The notes under the pieces: model-generated
Told to the model about the DNA's origin: nothing
Databases searched by the model: none
What the model saw: the letters and a program-made list of their open reading frames with translations, nothing else
In this document: piece after piece, positions 35,837 to 47,204 of the stretch
Numbering within the stretch: the stretch's first letter is position 1
Layout: each line of letters begins with the position of its first letter
Source: Lineus longissimus
Lineage: Eukaryota; Nemertea; Pilidiophora; Heteronemertea; Lineidae
NCBI RefSeq assembly: GCF_910592395.1
Contig: NC_088317.1
Coordinates: 17,034,039-17,098,038, forward strand
Length of the DNA: 64,000 bases
Reading direction: 5' to 3'
Program-made: the position numbers and the translations under genes

Positions 35837-36041
35837 ATGGGGAAAAGTCGATACTCAGATGGGATACCCCCTTGGGATTCCCCAGCGGAATCTCCGGAGT
35901 TCACTCAATTACCACACTCAGCTGACGAGGAAGACTTCCGATTTTGCAAACGGGCACCTGCTACCTCGCCTCCAGGAGCAAAGAAGTTTCCTAGTGTGCA
36001 CCTCAGTACACATTTAAGTATTAGCAAGCTTTGGCACCGAG
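35837..36041 (+). other. Upstream PPM1L exon with short open frame
   Basis: Open from an ATG at 35837 (MGKSRYSDGIPPWDSP..) to a good donor (CGAG|GTAAGA at 36042). Spliced to the acceptor at 36137 it reads through about ten more codons and stops in the next exon, out of frame with PPM1L. It therefore looks like a leader exon with an upstream ORF, or an alternative transcript. Part of it is present in the 25-kb duplicate. Confidence 0.45.
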
Positions 36042-36146
36042 GTAAGAGATAATAGGGTGAAGGTCACAAGCATGGCGGACAGTGACAAAATTATTCCCAA
36101 TTTCACCTAATGAAAGCACTATTTCTGTGATCCACAGGTAGCAGTT

Positions 36147-39100
36147 ATGAGTACCTTTCAGCTAGCAGGTAGATTTGTACGAAAGTATTTATTGAGTCAA
36201 CAAGCCATACTGACATGGTCAGTGGTTTTCGTTTTATACCTGGTTTTGTTGCACCATGCATCACTTCTGAATTTCTGCCGGAGATGCAGAATCCGGTTAC
36301 AAGTGATGTTGACAGGGAAGTACAGCACAGTGATCTCTGAGAGAATATCAGAGACTGAGATAACCGCAGAAAAGACGAAGGCATCTTGGGAATTGAAAAA
36401 GGGGAATGTGGGGGTGTACGCAATTCAGGGGCGGAGACAACACATGGAGGATCGCTTCAATGTCGTTAACGATCTCGAGCACACCGGAACGTCGATTTAT
36501 GGCATATTTGATGGGCACGGTGGAGAGGTAACTATTGTAATTGTCTGATATAGGCCCTTGCCAGATGCCTGTACACCACCTATGACGTATCGTTTGGGAA
36601 GAAACAAACCATCTTTGCATTAGTTCTTCACAGTTGACGCCAGATAAGGGCTCTGTCTTCGACCGTGAAAGCCTATTGTAAAGATGGTTTGTTTCCCTGA
36701 CCCTAGACCTGTGGTACAGGCGTATATCTGGCAAAGGGCCTATGACGAAACCGATTTTATTCATCATTTAAGAGTGGAGACGATGTTGGTTCGAGAGTTG
36801 TCATTCGTTCATTCATTTACTCCTTCATTCAATCATTTATTCATAAATTGACATTTGCATGTAATGCAGACCGTGCAAATACATGTATAGGAAAATGGCT
36901 GTTAATTGTCCATGAAAATACCCATAACTACCACGTTTATTTTGTGCCCTAGTGTTTGTTTACAATGTATAATATCATGCCCACATGGATACTTGTTTAG
37001 CTCAATTTGCCCTGAAAATATTGTCGCAAATATGTGCCCAAAACAGACAACCTTGCATTTGATAGCAACGATGGTTGCTGTAGACATGTATATCAGACAA
37101 CATTGCAGATCGACAAATTTTATTCGTCACAGTTTTGTCTGACTCTGACCCTGGGAAGTTGTCATTCATGACAACCTCTCTTTTCCTGGACCAGGGTATT
37201 GACAGGCCTGACTAACGCAGCAGGGTTAGACAGATGTTCCATCCGAATCAATAAAAAAGATTGCACATTGAATCGAGTTGTATCCTGGTATGATTTGTCA
37301 GGCAGTTGAAAAAGTTATTGTCTCAAAAATCAATAAAAAGCAGGCAAATTAATAAAACAGGACTAGAAAAAGCCTGTTTGGCACATCTTGCCATCATCGT
37401 GAAGCTTGCAGACATGACAGGCACAGATTATTTTGCTGTTAGTATTCTTAGTAAACAGAAATAAATATTGTCCCAATGCAGTTATTATGCGTGTAAATTT
37501 GTTTAAACTTGGCGGTTATGGTAGCAGGTAATTGTATATCGGTCTGTAGAATGGCAATTGGCATCGTTGAAATTTACATTCAGTGGAAATTCCAGATTCT
37601 CAAGTTAATTATCATATTATTGAAAGAACGGAATTCGGCCTAGCTTTACAACCAAGAATAAATAAGCTACCGTACATGGTACCCCAGTGATTTGGGCAAA
37701 ACAAATTTTTTGTCTGAATTGTGTGAATTTTAACCTTTAAAGCTTCATGTACAAGATGTTTTGATACTCTCGGAGGGGTTGCTGATATGTTTTCATAGAG
37801 TGTGACTCCATCATCGTCATCAACATTATTATCATCAGATGAGATATGGTCGGTCGAAGGCCTGTTGTCATATTGGCCTTTACATGTAGTTTAGGTAGTT
37901 CTTAGCACCTCCTTCATCAGCGAGTATAACAGGTAGAATGAAGTGCATCCAGGATCCATCATTTGATATAAAACAGGATTCATGGAAGAATGAGCCTACC
38001 TGCTGTTACCAACACCCCGTAATCATTCACCTATATGAAAGAGATCAAGCGTATAAACATGTTATAAGGTGTATAGCTTCGTAAGTCCATACCTTATGCA
38101 TTGAATATGATGAAAAACATGCTGATGTGAAAAACCGAGGAGGATGGAGGCATGATGATGAAACATCGATAACTGCAGTGATGAAGTTCAGCGATGATTA
38201 TCTCGGATTAATCCAGTAACCTTATGACATGATTGATCATTGCAATTCAATACAGATAAGAGGCTTATAAAAGCTTTTGCTTGAAATGAGAATACAATGT
38301 ACAATGTACTCTAGCATGGGTGCCAGCCCTTCAGTATTTTCTAAAAGTCCTGTTCATGTTCGTATGACAAACTTCATATTCCCAGGGTCTGTATACGGGG
38401 TTGCTTATGTACTCTAAGGGTACCAGGGACCTTGGTACTCAAGGGTACCAGGGACCTTGGTACTCTAAGGGTACCAGGGACCTTGGACCAGGCTGCAGTA
38501 AAAAAACTATTGTACAAAGTGTATATCTTCATCTGGCGGTGCATGGTGGCAAGCAGTGATACTACCTTCCTAATTACCTAAATCTCCACCTGTTTTCCCT
38601 TTAAGTAGAAATTTCACCCAGATTTCTTCTTTATCTTTGCAGTTTGCAGCAGATTTTGTTGAAAAGACGTTGTTCAAGACAATAATGGTCCGTCTTTTGA
38701 AGTCCGCCTTGAACACCACAACAAAACAGAACTTTTCGTCAATACTGACAGAGGAGATCTTATATGTCGACAAGCAACTTTTAGCTGTTGAGAAAATGAC
38801 CAATGAAGTATCAGGTGGGTGTCACTTCCGTTTCTAGTGGTTGCCAATTATTGTTCAGTGGTTGTCTCCATCTAGTTTGATAACAATTCTGACTGATATG
38901 TATAAACTCGGGACGGACAAGTTTTGTCCTTACTGAAGAGGTGTCCCGATTATAGAGGTCAAATTGAATGAAAACTAACCAATTTGGGACCAAAACTAGT
39001 GATCTTGATAGAGAGTGTGTCATTAATAGAGAGACTGTCCTTAACAGAGAGGGTGCCTTTAATAAAGAGGTTGCCCTAATAAAGAGGGTATCCTAAAAAG

Positions 39101-40290
39101 AGAAGGTGCTTGATAGAGTGTTGTCTGCTAAGAGAGGTCCCACTATATAACTCTTCTTCACTTCTCCTTTCAGGGACAACTGGTTTGGTAGCTTTGCTCA
39201 AAGGGAACCAACTGACTGTTGCCAACGTGGGCGATTCCAGGGGAGTGATGTGTACTGAAAACGGGAAAGCCATTCCACTTTCATATGACCACAAGCCTCA
39301 GCAGGTTGGTGTGAAATGTTATTGTTTACATGTAGGAATTCTTAAGCATGCCCAGTTGGATTTAGTAGTTGAATGATTATGCGAGCACACTTTTGTTTGT
39401 GTCAAGCTCTGCACTTGGAATTTGCCCTGTTTACTGTTTTGATTCACCAGGTTGCAGATGTACACCACTTACACATTTTCGTGTACATTGTTACCATTCT
39501 CTTTGTGTATGGGGGTAAGGGGGTCCTGAACATCGGAAAGGTGGCCTACTTGTAGAACGCCCCTAAGGAAAAGTGTAAACAATGTGGTTTGGATGTTCTT
39601 CAATACACCGATCTCGATGGCCTAGTAGTTAAGGCGCCCGCCTCGTGAACGGAAGGTCGAAGGTTCGAGGCCCGCTGGTAACCTCTTTCCGATGCGGCCG
39701 GTTGGTTAGCCGCCAGCTAGTTAAATATAGGGTACAAACTGCCTTCTCGCCAGGCGCCTGGCATTAGAGATAGGAGTTTGGAAGTAAAGAGTGTCTCATA
39801 AGCCAATAAGCTGGCTGGCCCTTTCATTAGGGGTGACACTATAATAAACAAACTTACACTCTGTTTCTATGATACTCATCCTTTCCTGTTTCAGCTCAAA
39901 GAGAGAAAAAGAATAAAAGAATCTGGAGGTTTTATAAGTTTCAACGGAGTGTGGCGCGTTGCGGGAGTCCTCGCAACATCACGTGCCTTCGGAGACAACC
40001 CTCTCAAGGAGAAAAATCTCATCATCGCGGATCCGGACATTTTAAACTTCGATCTCAAAGAGACGAAGGCGCAATTCATGATTTTAGCGACTGATGGATT
40101 ATGGGATGCATTTACAAACGAGGAGGCGGTGATGTATGTTAAACATCGCCTCGACGAGCCTCACTTTGGTGCCAAAAGCATCGTTCTCCAAGCATATTAT
40201 CGCGGGTCGTTGGACAATATTACGGTGATGGTTGTGAATTTCAAAGCTAACCAGACTGCGGTCTATAATCGTAAAGGTAGTTCAGCATAG
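36147..40290 (+). CDS. PPM1L: PP2C-family phosphatase, PPM1L-like, with N-terminal membrane segment
   Basis: Four coding exons: 36147-36527, 38643-38814, 39174-39304 and 39895-40290 (TAG); 359 aa, essentially the length of known PPM1L. The start ATG is the one giving the family's N-terminal hydrophobic segment (about residues 20-40). Catalytic Mn/Mg-binding motifs are complete: [38 protein letters not shown] and [11 protein letters not shown]1L proteins are membrane-anchored serine/threonine phosphatases that damp stress-kinase signalling (family knowledge). Intron 1 contains a MITE and a 26-bp repeat; intron 2 ends with a MITE 25 bp before exon 3; intron 3 carries a SINE. A dead copy of exon 1 lies 10.7 kb upstream. 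Confidence 0.95.
36551..36742. mobile_element. TA-flanked MITE (GGCCCTTTxCCAGAT family), complete copy
   Basis: TAGGCCCTTGCCAGATGCCT at left pairs with the right end ATCTGGCAAAGGGCCTA. Inner pairing AAACCATCTTTGCA / TGTAAAGATGGTTT. Sits 24 bp after the donor of the first coding exon of PPM1L. Confidence 0.85.
38411..38487. repeat. 26-bp tandem repeat, 3 copies
   Basis: Units of TACTCTAAGGGTACCAGGGA plus CCTTGG; the middle copy lacks two bases. In PPM1L intron 1. Confidence 0.9.
38905..39148. mobile_element. MITE, ACAGTAGAACCTC family, internally expanded copy
   Basis: Shares GAGGTGTCCCGATTATAGAG and TTTGGGACC with copies elsewhere. The right half is stretched by repeats of AGAGAGG-like phrases and ends AGAGAGGTCCCACTATA. 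It ends 25 bp before the PPM1L exon at 39174. Confidence 0.65.
39605..39850 (+). mobile_element. tRNA-derived SINE in PPM1L intron 3
   Basis: Head with GATGGCCTAGTAGTTAAGGC (A-box) and AGGTTCGAGGCCC (B-box), then a body ending near ACTATAATAAACAAAC. It ends about 45 bp before the last coding exon. No paired acceptor stem. Confidence 0.72.
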
Positions 40291-40332
40291 TTGTTGACAC
40301 TTTGGCCTTTGACTGTATGGGAGCAAACTTAA

Positions 40333-40498
40333 GGGCCCAAATTCATAAAAGGCGTTTAAGGGTTAGACATGTACAACTTCTCTCTTATCAGTTTCAGGGC
40401 CTATTCATATTCTGTGAAGATTTGCATGAAGGGCCAGAATCTGTCTATTCAGTAGTTAAACGCTGTTTTAAGCTAAACGCCCTTTATGAATTTGGCCC
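40333..40498. mobile_element. MITE in PPM1L 3'UTR
   Basis: The left end GGGCCCAAATTCATAAAAGG and the inverse of the right end (GGGCCAAATTCATAAAGGGC) pair over about 25 bp. It starts 43 bp after the stop codon. Confidence 0.85.
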
Positions 40499-41452
40499 AA
40501 GGTGTACCGTAGACTCGGAAATACTAAACTGCCTTTTATTTTGCGTTTACAGAAAATCCGTATGAACAGAGCATGTTGAGATCCTTGTTGATTTAGGGTA
40601 ACTGGGGAGAGGTACGTGTAGTCCCTTAATTGGGGATGGATCTGTAGTTTGCCTTTTGTCTGATCAGTGCCCCTAATCGGTGAGCTCTGTTGTGGGGAAA
40701 CAAATGGCCAACTTCGGGTAAGTGTTTGATCTTTCTGACATCAAAATCAACTGATGTCAACCCCATATTTCGAAGAAGTTAGGCCACTTTATCACAAGAG
40801 GCAATCGTCTTGTTAGAGGCGAATGTGGATAGTGCTTTAAAATCTGGAAAAACTCCTTTAATGCTAAACTTTGGTACTTAAATTCATACATATCTGTGAT
40901 TGAACGCTACATGTTCTTGAGTTGTGGACAAAAATATGCTAAAAACATTGTTAGGTTATTTACCGCGGTTGTCGATTTCTATCAAAAGCTGTGATATTTA
41001 AAGAGAGTGAAATATTTAAAGAATATTAAATCAAATTTGTGTATACATTTTAAATCGATGGTGTGATTCTTACTGTTAGTCACTTATGAAATGAACTTTG
41101 ATTGCAATTTTTTTTGGCAATTGCTTGTAAAAAAAGCTTGTGTTCCAGATTTTAGGCGTTTAGATTCATGCTGTGTTGATTTGATGAAAAAAATTGTTTA
41201 GTTAAAGTGCTAGTGATAATTATTTGTCATATTTGTGGTAGGATATCCTTTGTGGGACCATTCTGAGCAGCACTGCTGTTCTTAGCTATGCGAAGTTATG
41301 GAACTTTTGGATGTAAATTTTAAATCATGTCAAAGATAAGTTGGAGGGATGCATGCATAGAACCAGTAACCCACATTGTAGCCATTTTGAGAAAAATCAG
41401 CATCAGAATTATTGTGCACTTTCTTGATACCGGGTCACACAATTGGTGGCAA

Positions 41453-41514
41453 TGACGTCATCAAAGCAATTTGCGACAATGACGTCATCAAAGCAATTGG
41501 CGGGAATGACGTCA
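41453..41514. promoter_or_regulatory. Three CRE palindromes at 27-bp spacing
   Basis: TGACGTCA occurs at 41453-41460, 41480-41487 and 41507-41514, each followed by TCAAAGCAATT or a variant. The octamer is the classic CREB/ATF site; function here is inferred. Confidence 0.6.
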
Positions 41515-42149
41515 TTCAATGCATAAAGCGTTGCACCTACATTTTGTATCAGGTTATCGGTTCAGTTTTCTGTGCTGCGGTTGGTTTTATTTTGAGCACA
41601 GGAAAACTGTGTTAATGCTATGATGTTTTCCTTGTGCAAACATACATGTATAGTTTATTTGAATGATGGACATGGTTGATATTGCATTTTTCTTATATGT
41701 GGATGTTAGAATGTATTTTAGAAATACAAGCCAGAGGTATAATCTTAAGTTATGATTTTGATGTTTATTATATTTTGCACAGCAACTTTTCTGGTAACGT
41801 CGTTGAAGATCTGACAAGTTTACTAAAGACTGCCAGTTCAAGATTAGCATTATCATGATGGTCTCTCTTAATTTATTCTGAGTGTATTATTGTGTGTACC
41901 GTAGTGTAGATCTATGTAGCTGTTGTTTATCTCTTTATTTTGGCCGATGGCTGAAGACCAGGGCCCGGTTCAAAACAAGTTCTGACACGAACGCCGGCAT
42001 TTAATTTGGCTGGGATTTTTGTGATATACAAGACTTAAGGACCAGCACCCACCCTCTGGTATTGAATTTTGGGGAAAAGTTGTCCATCAAAATAAAAAGA
42101 AGACTTTTTTAGTACAGCTGAGCTTAGTACTATTCTTTATTATAAGATA

Positions 42150-42271
42150 ATGGGTGATATGAATAAAGACTAGCAAATGCTTTTACTCCGGTTTTTAACA
42201 GAAAGGCCTAGTGTAAATGTACATGGAGATTTAGATAAAAGCATTTGCTAGTTTTTATTCATATCACCCAA
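42150..42271. repeat. 122-nt perfect-stem hairpin
   Basis: Left arm 42150-42186 (TGGGTGATATGAATAAAGAC..) pairs with right arm 42236-42271 (..TTTTTATTCATATCACCCA), 36 bp with almost no mismatch and a 49-nt loop. Could be a tiny MITE or a transcribed hairpin. Confidence 0.8.
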
Positions 42272-45115
42272 TGTTGGATTATGTAGTTCTGTTGGTTGTG
42301 CCATGTTTATACAACATACAACTTGATCTTTCGAGTTCTCCATATTTGATTCACAGTTTGACTACATCGCCCTTCTATTGACAGCAAACAAATTAGCGGC
42401 ACTTCACCCCATGCTTGGCAGCCTGTCAACTTCATCATGGTCATCGGTGCAAACCCCAGGTAAACGCAAGACTTGTTGCAATGCCAATGGTCAGGGAAGG
42501 GATGAGTCTGGTCCACTTTGTACTTTTGAAACATTAGTTTGATCCAAGTACTATAGATGGCGACAATTTTGGATGTTATTTGCTCGTTGGCACTATTCAA
42601 CATTGCTGTCCTCTGCTCTGCACGGGCAGGTGCAGATCATGAAAATGGCTCTGCGGGGAAAGGTTTAAGTCAAGCGTTGACCAATATGGAAAACCTGCTA
42701 GGCCAGGGGTAGTGTGGAACCTGTTTCTGGGCCTAAGTTTGGGATTTATACAAGTATGATCAATAAAGGTGTTATGTAGTAAATATCTTCTTCTTCTTCT
42801 TCGGTGTTCACTCTTGCCTGAAGGGATCCATTGAAGGAACTTTGGCTTATGTCTTATTCCGATGGCCTAATGTGGTCAAAGTGTGAACATGAATGGCTTG
42901 AAAATTACTGACAAAATGATCACCGGAAAACCCATCCATTCACAGCACTGTAGTGAAATCAGAAAATTGCGTTGTCTCAAATATTTAGGGCTGAAAAATA
43001 AAGGGATTTACACTACAGTGACATGGACTCCTGGGATGATGAAAACATGGTAAACCATAGACCAAGGTACCTCGTCCCATCAGCTACCTTGCTAACTCCT
43101 TAATGATCAAATGGAAGAGACTGGTGAAAGAGTCTATGAAAACTGGCACTGACAGGAATTCCTATCATGTCTGGTTCCAAATGTTGTCACTAGAGGCACT
43201 GAGGAACATCCACCTGAGGTAAAAGATAGATAGTTCATTTACCAACAAAGTCTTGGCAAAGGAACAACTATGATGAAAGTGCCTGGTTGAGGAGGAATGT
43301 AGATGGATGCTGTACGAGTCGTCTATGTGGATACAGCGTTCAGGTGCGTATATTTCCTGGGTCTTCGGTCTGCTTTCATTCAGTGATGAATTATATTTGC
43401 TCATGTTTTATTGCAAGGGGGGGGGGGCTCTCATTTACATGTGTAGAGCATCCCTATCCAGTACCCTGATATCTTTTAGACCTCCAGACCCAAGACCCCG
43501 GAGGCCACCCCATTCCAACAGGTTTTGAGGGTGTTTATGCATGTCTGTTTTCATAAGATGACGGAGAGAACCATCATGAGATGTGAAGCCGCTGACCCAG
43601 ATCAGGTCTGGTCCCTTCTCATGTCTAGATGACTGCACATCGGGTATGTGAACCTCCACGGAACTTCAAAATTCGGGTCATTTGTGAATGGCAGAGTAAC
43701 TTGGTTTCTTCTTTACATATCATCTCTTCAAAGGTGAAGACAGCCTATTCAGGCTTTGACTTACCCTGCCAATTTCTAAGTCACAATTTATCTCCTGTAT
43801 TCCATCCAAGAATTTGAACCAATTTTCAGCCTGACAATGCAGTCTTTCAGTAACATAGGCTGAATCTTCTTTCAGTTGAGCAACACACAAGAATCCCATC
43901 AGAAAACCATGCAGCTACTGTGAACCCAGATTATTTACTGCCATTTTATTTCACAGCTTTGAGAAATTGCAACTTTGCTCTACTTGACATTTAGCCTTTC
44001 AACAAACCTGTACATGTAACTGTAACTTCAATGAAGTTTCTTTTTTGTGGTCATATTATTTTGCAAAAATAAAAGGCACCTGAACATTTCCAGGTTACAG
44101 TGGTTAACCGTTTAGTTCCCAGTGTTCCCTTTTGTTCCACTCAGTTCACACTGACTAGACATTTCCCACTCAATTTCAGCTCCGCATGAACTATGTTCTA
44201 CTCATATCACGATATTTCCAACATAAATACCAGTAGTTCGAATAAGCTAGTTGCCAGGTATGAAGTGTGTTGTTGATAGAAGAGTGGTGTGTGTTTGCTT
44301 CTTTCCCACAGCCATGCAGCCACTGACTTCCACCTGTGCCTCTTCCCTTATTAAAGACATAACACAAGTTGAGGGACTAACTGAGACCCAAATGAGCAAA
44401 GATTTTTATGAGCACCTCTCCCTCTAAGAAGCAAAACTCCATCTAATTTTAAGGAAGTTGACCTGCAGGACTATAATCCTGTCTTGGGGGAGTGATACAA
44501 GTCACTGCTACAGAAAGTGAGATAAGCTCCGGGTGGAGCTGTTCAGTGGCTTAGGCAATTTTAAAACCCAGCAGACTAGAACAAAATAGCAGCACCAATT
44601 GCATCCAGGTATCCTGTTATTCTGCCTAAGTAGTAATCATGCCAAATTGCTGTTTCCTATCCCTGGCCCCCCTCCCCCCCCCCCGTTTGCTGTTGTTAGT
44701 AGAAGTAGTGGTGTTTTGTGTGGTCCCCTGCTCCTTTATCCTTCCAAAAGGAAACAACCATCTATAACTCCCCCCTGTCCTCTTCCATCTCAATTTCAGC
44801 CCTGATTTCCAAAGTTTGTCGCTAACATCTCTGTTATCATGAATTGCACGGCTGTAAAGAGTTGACATTTTGAAACGATATTGCCAGATCATGCTGTATT
44901 GAAAACATAACCGTATCATTCCAGGTAAATGCAAATAATTTACAAAGATGAGTCGTTGGCCAACACATCACAAGTGCCAAATGGAGCTCTCCTTAGATAT
45001 GTTAGCAACTGGACTAGCACGGTATTGGTACAGGAGTTGCCCCACAGCACGTCTCAATGTCCCCAACTTGAGTGTCCCACCTTGAGTGCCCCACCTTGAA
45101 TGCCCCAGGCTTGAT

Positions 45116-45280
45116 GGTCAGGGTTGTTCAAGAGAAAGTCAGATCACTAACTTGGAGCTAGCCCTATCTCAGACCAAGCTTAGTTGAGCTAATGCTGTTA
45201 TTTCATTTAGCAACTGGATAAAGGGCCGTGTTGATAAAGTAGATGTTATCATGATATCACTATTTTGAACAACCTAGACC
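45116..45280. mobile_element. MITE with GGTTGTTCAA ends
   Basis: Left GGTCAGGGTTGTTCAAGA, right TTTTGAACAACCTAGACC. Related to the element at 16722-16874. Confidence 0.75.
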
Positions 45281-45548
45281 TATTAAATAGCTTTATACTT
45301 CTATCCAACTGAGTGTTGTCAATTTCCACCTCCTGCTCTATTTCAGAAACAAAAAATGGCGTGGCCAAGTTATTCAGAATACCAAAGTAGTGCTGTGTCA
45401 CGGTAAAATACCTCCCTCGTAATACCCTGCCATGGAACCCAGCACTTTTCACGTTTTACCCCTTGCCAACTGTCAAAATATCTCTTTCTGCCTTTCCCTT
45501 TGCCCCGGCCATGTATAGCTTGGTGTTGTTTGTCAGTGTTTCTGATAT

Positions 45549-46036
45549 ACCTCAAGAAGTGGTATTTTATACCTCAAGAACTGGCATATACCTCAAGAAG
45601 TGGTATTTTATACCTCAAGAACTGGCATATACCTCAAGAAGTGGTATTTTATACTTCAAGAACTTGCATATATCTCAAGAAGTGGTATTTTATACCTCAA
45701 GAACTTGCATATACCTCAAGAAGTGGTATTTTATACCTCAAGAAATGGCATATACCTCAAGAAGTGGTATTTTATACCTCAAGAACTGGCATATACCTCA
45801 AGAAGTGGTATTTTATACTTCAAGAACTTGCATATATCTCAAGAAGTGGTATTTTATACCTCAAGAACTGGCATATACCTCAAGAAGTGGTATTTTATAC
45901 CTCAAGAAGTGGTATTTTATACCTCAAGAAATGGCATATACCTCAAGAAGTGGTATTTTATACCTCAAGAACTGGCATATACCGGTACCTCAAGAAGTGG
46001 TATTTTATACCTCAAGAACTGGCATATACCTCAAGA
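45549..46036. repeat. 41-bp composite minisatellite, about 12 copies
   Basis: Each unit is a 22-mer (TACCTCAAGAAGTGGTATTT + TA) followed by a 19-mer (TACCTCAAGAACTGGCATA), i.e. two half-units sharing TACCTCAAGAA. One junction carries an extra GGTACC and one lacks a half-unit. It has no stop in any plus frame, so it makes long spurious ORFs. Confidence 0.95.
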
Positions 46037-46124
46037 GTGGCATCTTCTTCTAAAAGCCAACTGTGCTTATAGACATCTGTTCAAGGGTGTTAATTTGTGA
46101 CCGTTTAACATCAACCAGGAAAGA

Positions 46125-46205
46125 ACTTTTAAAGGGCCTCAAGGGATTCAAACCCTCGACCTCTGGGTGGGCAGCAGACACTCTAACCAACTCTGCCACC
46201 ATGCA
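46125..46205 (-). mobile_element. tRNA-derived SINE fragment
   Basis: Minus strand: GTGGCAGAGTTGGTTAGAGT as A-box region, AGGGTTTGAATCCC as B-box. Ends do not form an acceptor stem. Confidence 0.6.
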
Positions 46206-46704
46206 CCATGAAAATATAGAAGTTAACAAGCTGTTAACAGAGTAAAGCCTTTGTTCACCAATTTATGTTCAATACCACACTCATCTGATTTCAGAATTTA
46301 CTAGAAACGTAAATTGATACCTAATAGGGAAGTATGTATGGTCACGATTTTTCTTGGGTATCAAATCTCACTGATTCTGCTCTTTGCAGGTAGGAAACTC
46401 CTTTCGGTCCATCATTCATAGTGGATAGAGGGCCTCTAATGGCTGACCCACAATAGCTCCCCAAGAAGAATGCAAACCCACCCCTCCTACCTTTGGATCT
46501 GTCTGTATTAGACCCCGGAGGCAGTGCATTTGTCTTTCTGTTCATTCTTCTTCAAGTTTAGGATTGAAGAGGGACGACTGGCAAATCCACTGCATCTTGA
46601 GTGTAGTCCGTGTGCACCCACCAAAATCCATTACCTCGAAGCTAAACTGTACATAAGACCTATGATACCTTGTCCCATGTGTTTCTAACATTCTTCCTTT
46701 ACAG

Positions 46705-46843
46705 ATGAAATACTAGAAAATTCCCATCAAACTCCAACCCCAATCTGGAGTGACACATCAACTTTCTCCCCGAGTTTCCTAGATCCCACCCAAGAGTGCA
46801 ACTTCCATGTCCCAACCCAACTTCACAACCTGAATGGAATTTA
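46705..46843 (+). CDS. Weak candidate upstream exon of the ASB gene
   Basis: After an acceptor (CTTTACAG) one frame is open for 46 codons (EILENSHQTPTPIWSD..). A possible weak donor (TTTA|GTGTGT) leaves two bases, the phase the exon at 47205 needs. Not recognisable as any domain; may be chance. Confidence 0.2.
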
Positions 46844-47204
46844 GTGTGTTTCTTCCCTTCTAATATAGTTTTTTTTGTTCTCTAGGAACAGACCTTGTGA
46901 GTGATCCATGCATGTTTCACTCCTACATCTTAGGAGTGGGAAAACATATGATGACTTCCATATGCTCAGTTTTCTATCTCATCAAAAGACTCCCTGGGCA
47001 TTCCATCTGTCAGCCTTATTGGATCTCTTTATGTACAACAGGCTGGCCAAATGAATAAGGCAACCTTGTGAAATGGTCCCTGTTTCCCCAACCAACTGAC
47101 TTGACCACATACCACATCTTTTTAAATAACTGGGCTGTTTTCATTCATTTTCAATTGGTTTTTAGTTTGATCAAAATATATTGGTCTGATTCCATTCTCC
47201 ACAG

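Larger units (their letters stand above)
40499..47204. other. Intergenic region between PPM1L and ASB genes
   Basis: Contains the PPM1L 3'UTR (end not determined; AATAAA at about 42091 and 42763), a dyad repeat near 40690-40790, a triple CRE, a hairpin, a MITE, a 41-bp minisatellite and a SINE. No other coding exon is convincing apart from a weak candidate at 46705. Confidence 0.4.

Noticed and set aside
42307-42603. Minus-strand 98-aa ORF
   Set aside because: Possibly an old transposon scrap but no motif could be named.
45463-46100. Three overlapping 160-196 aa plus-strand ORFs
   Set aside because: They are readings of the 41-bp minisatellite in three frames with identical peptide words; no splice or start context.
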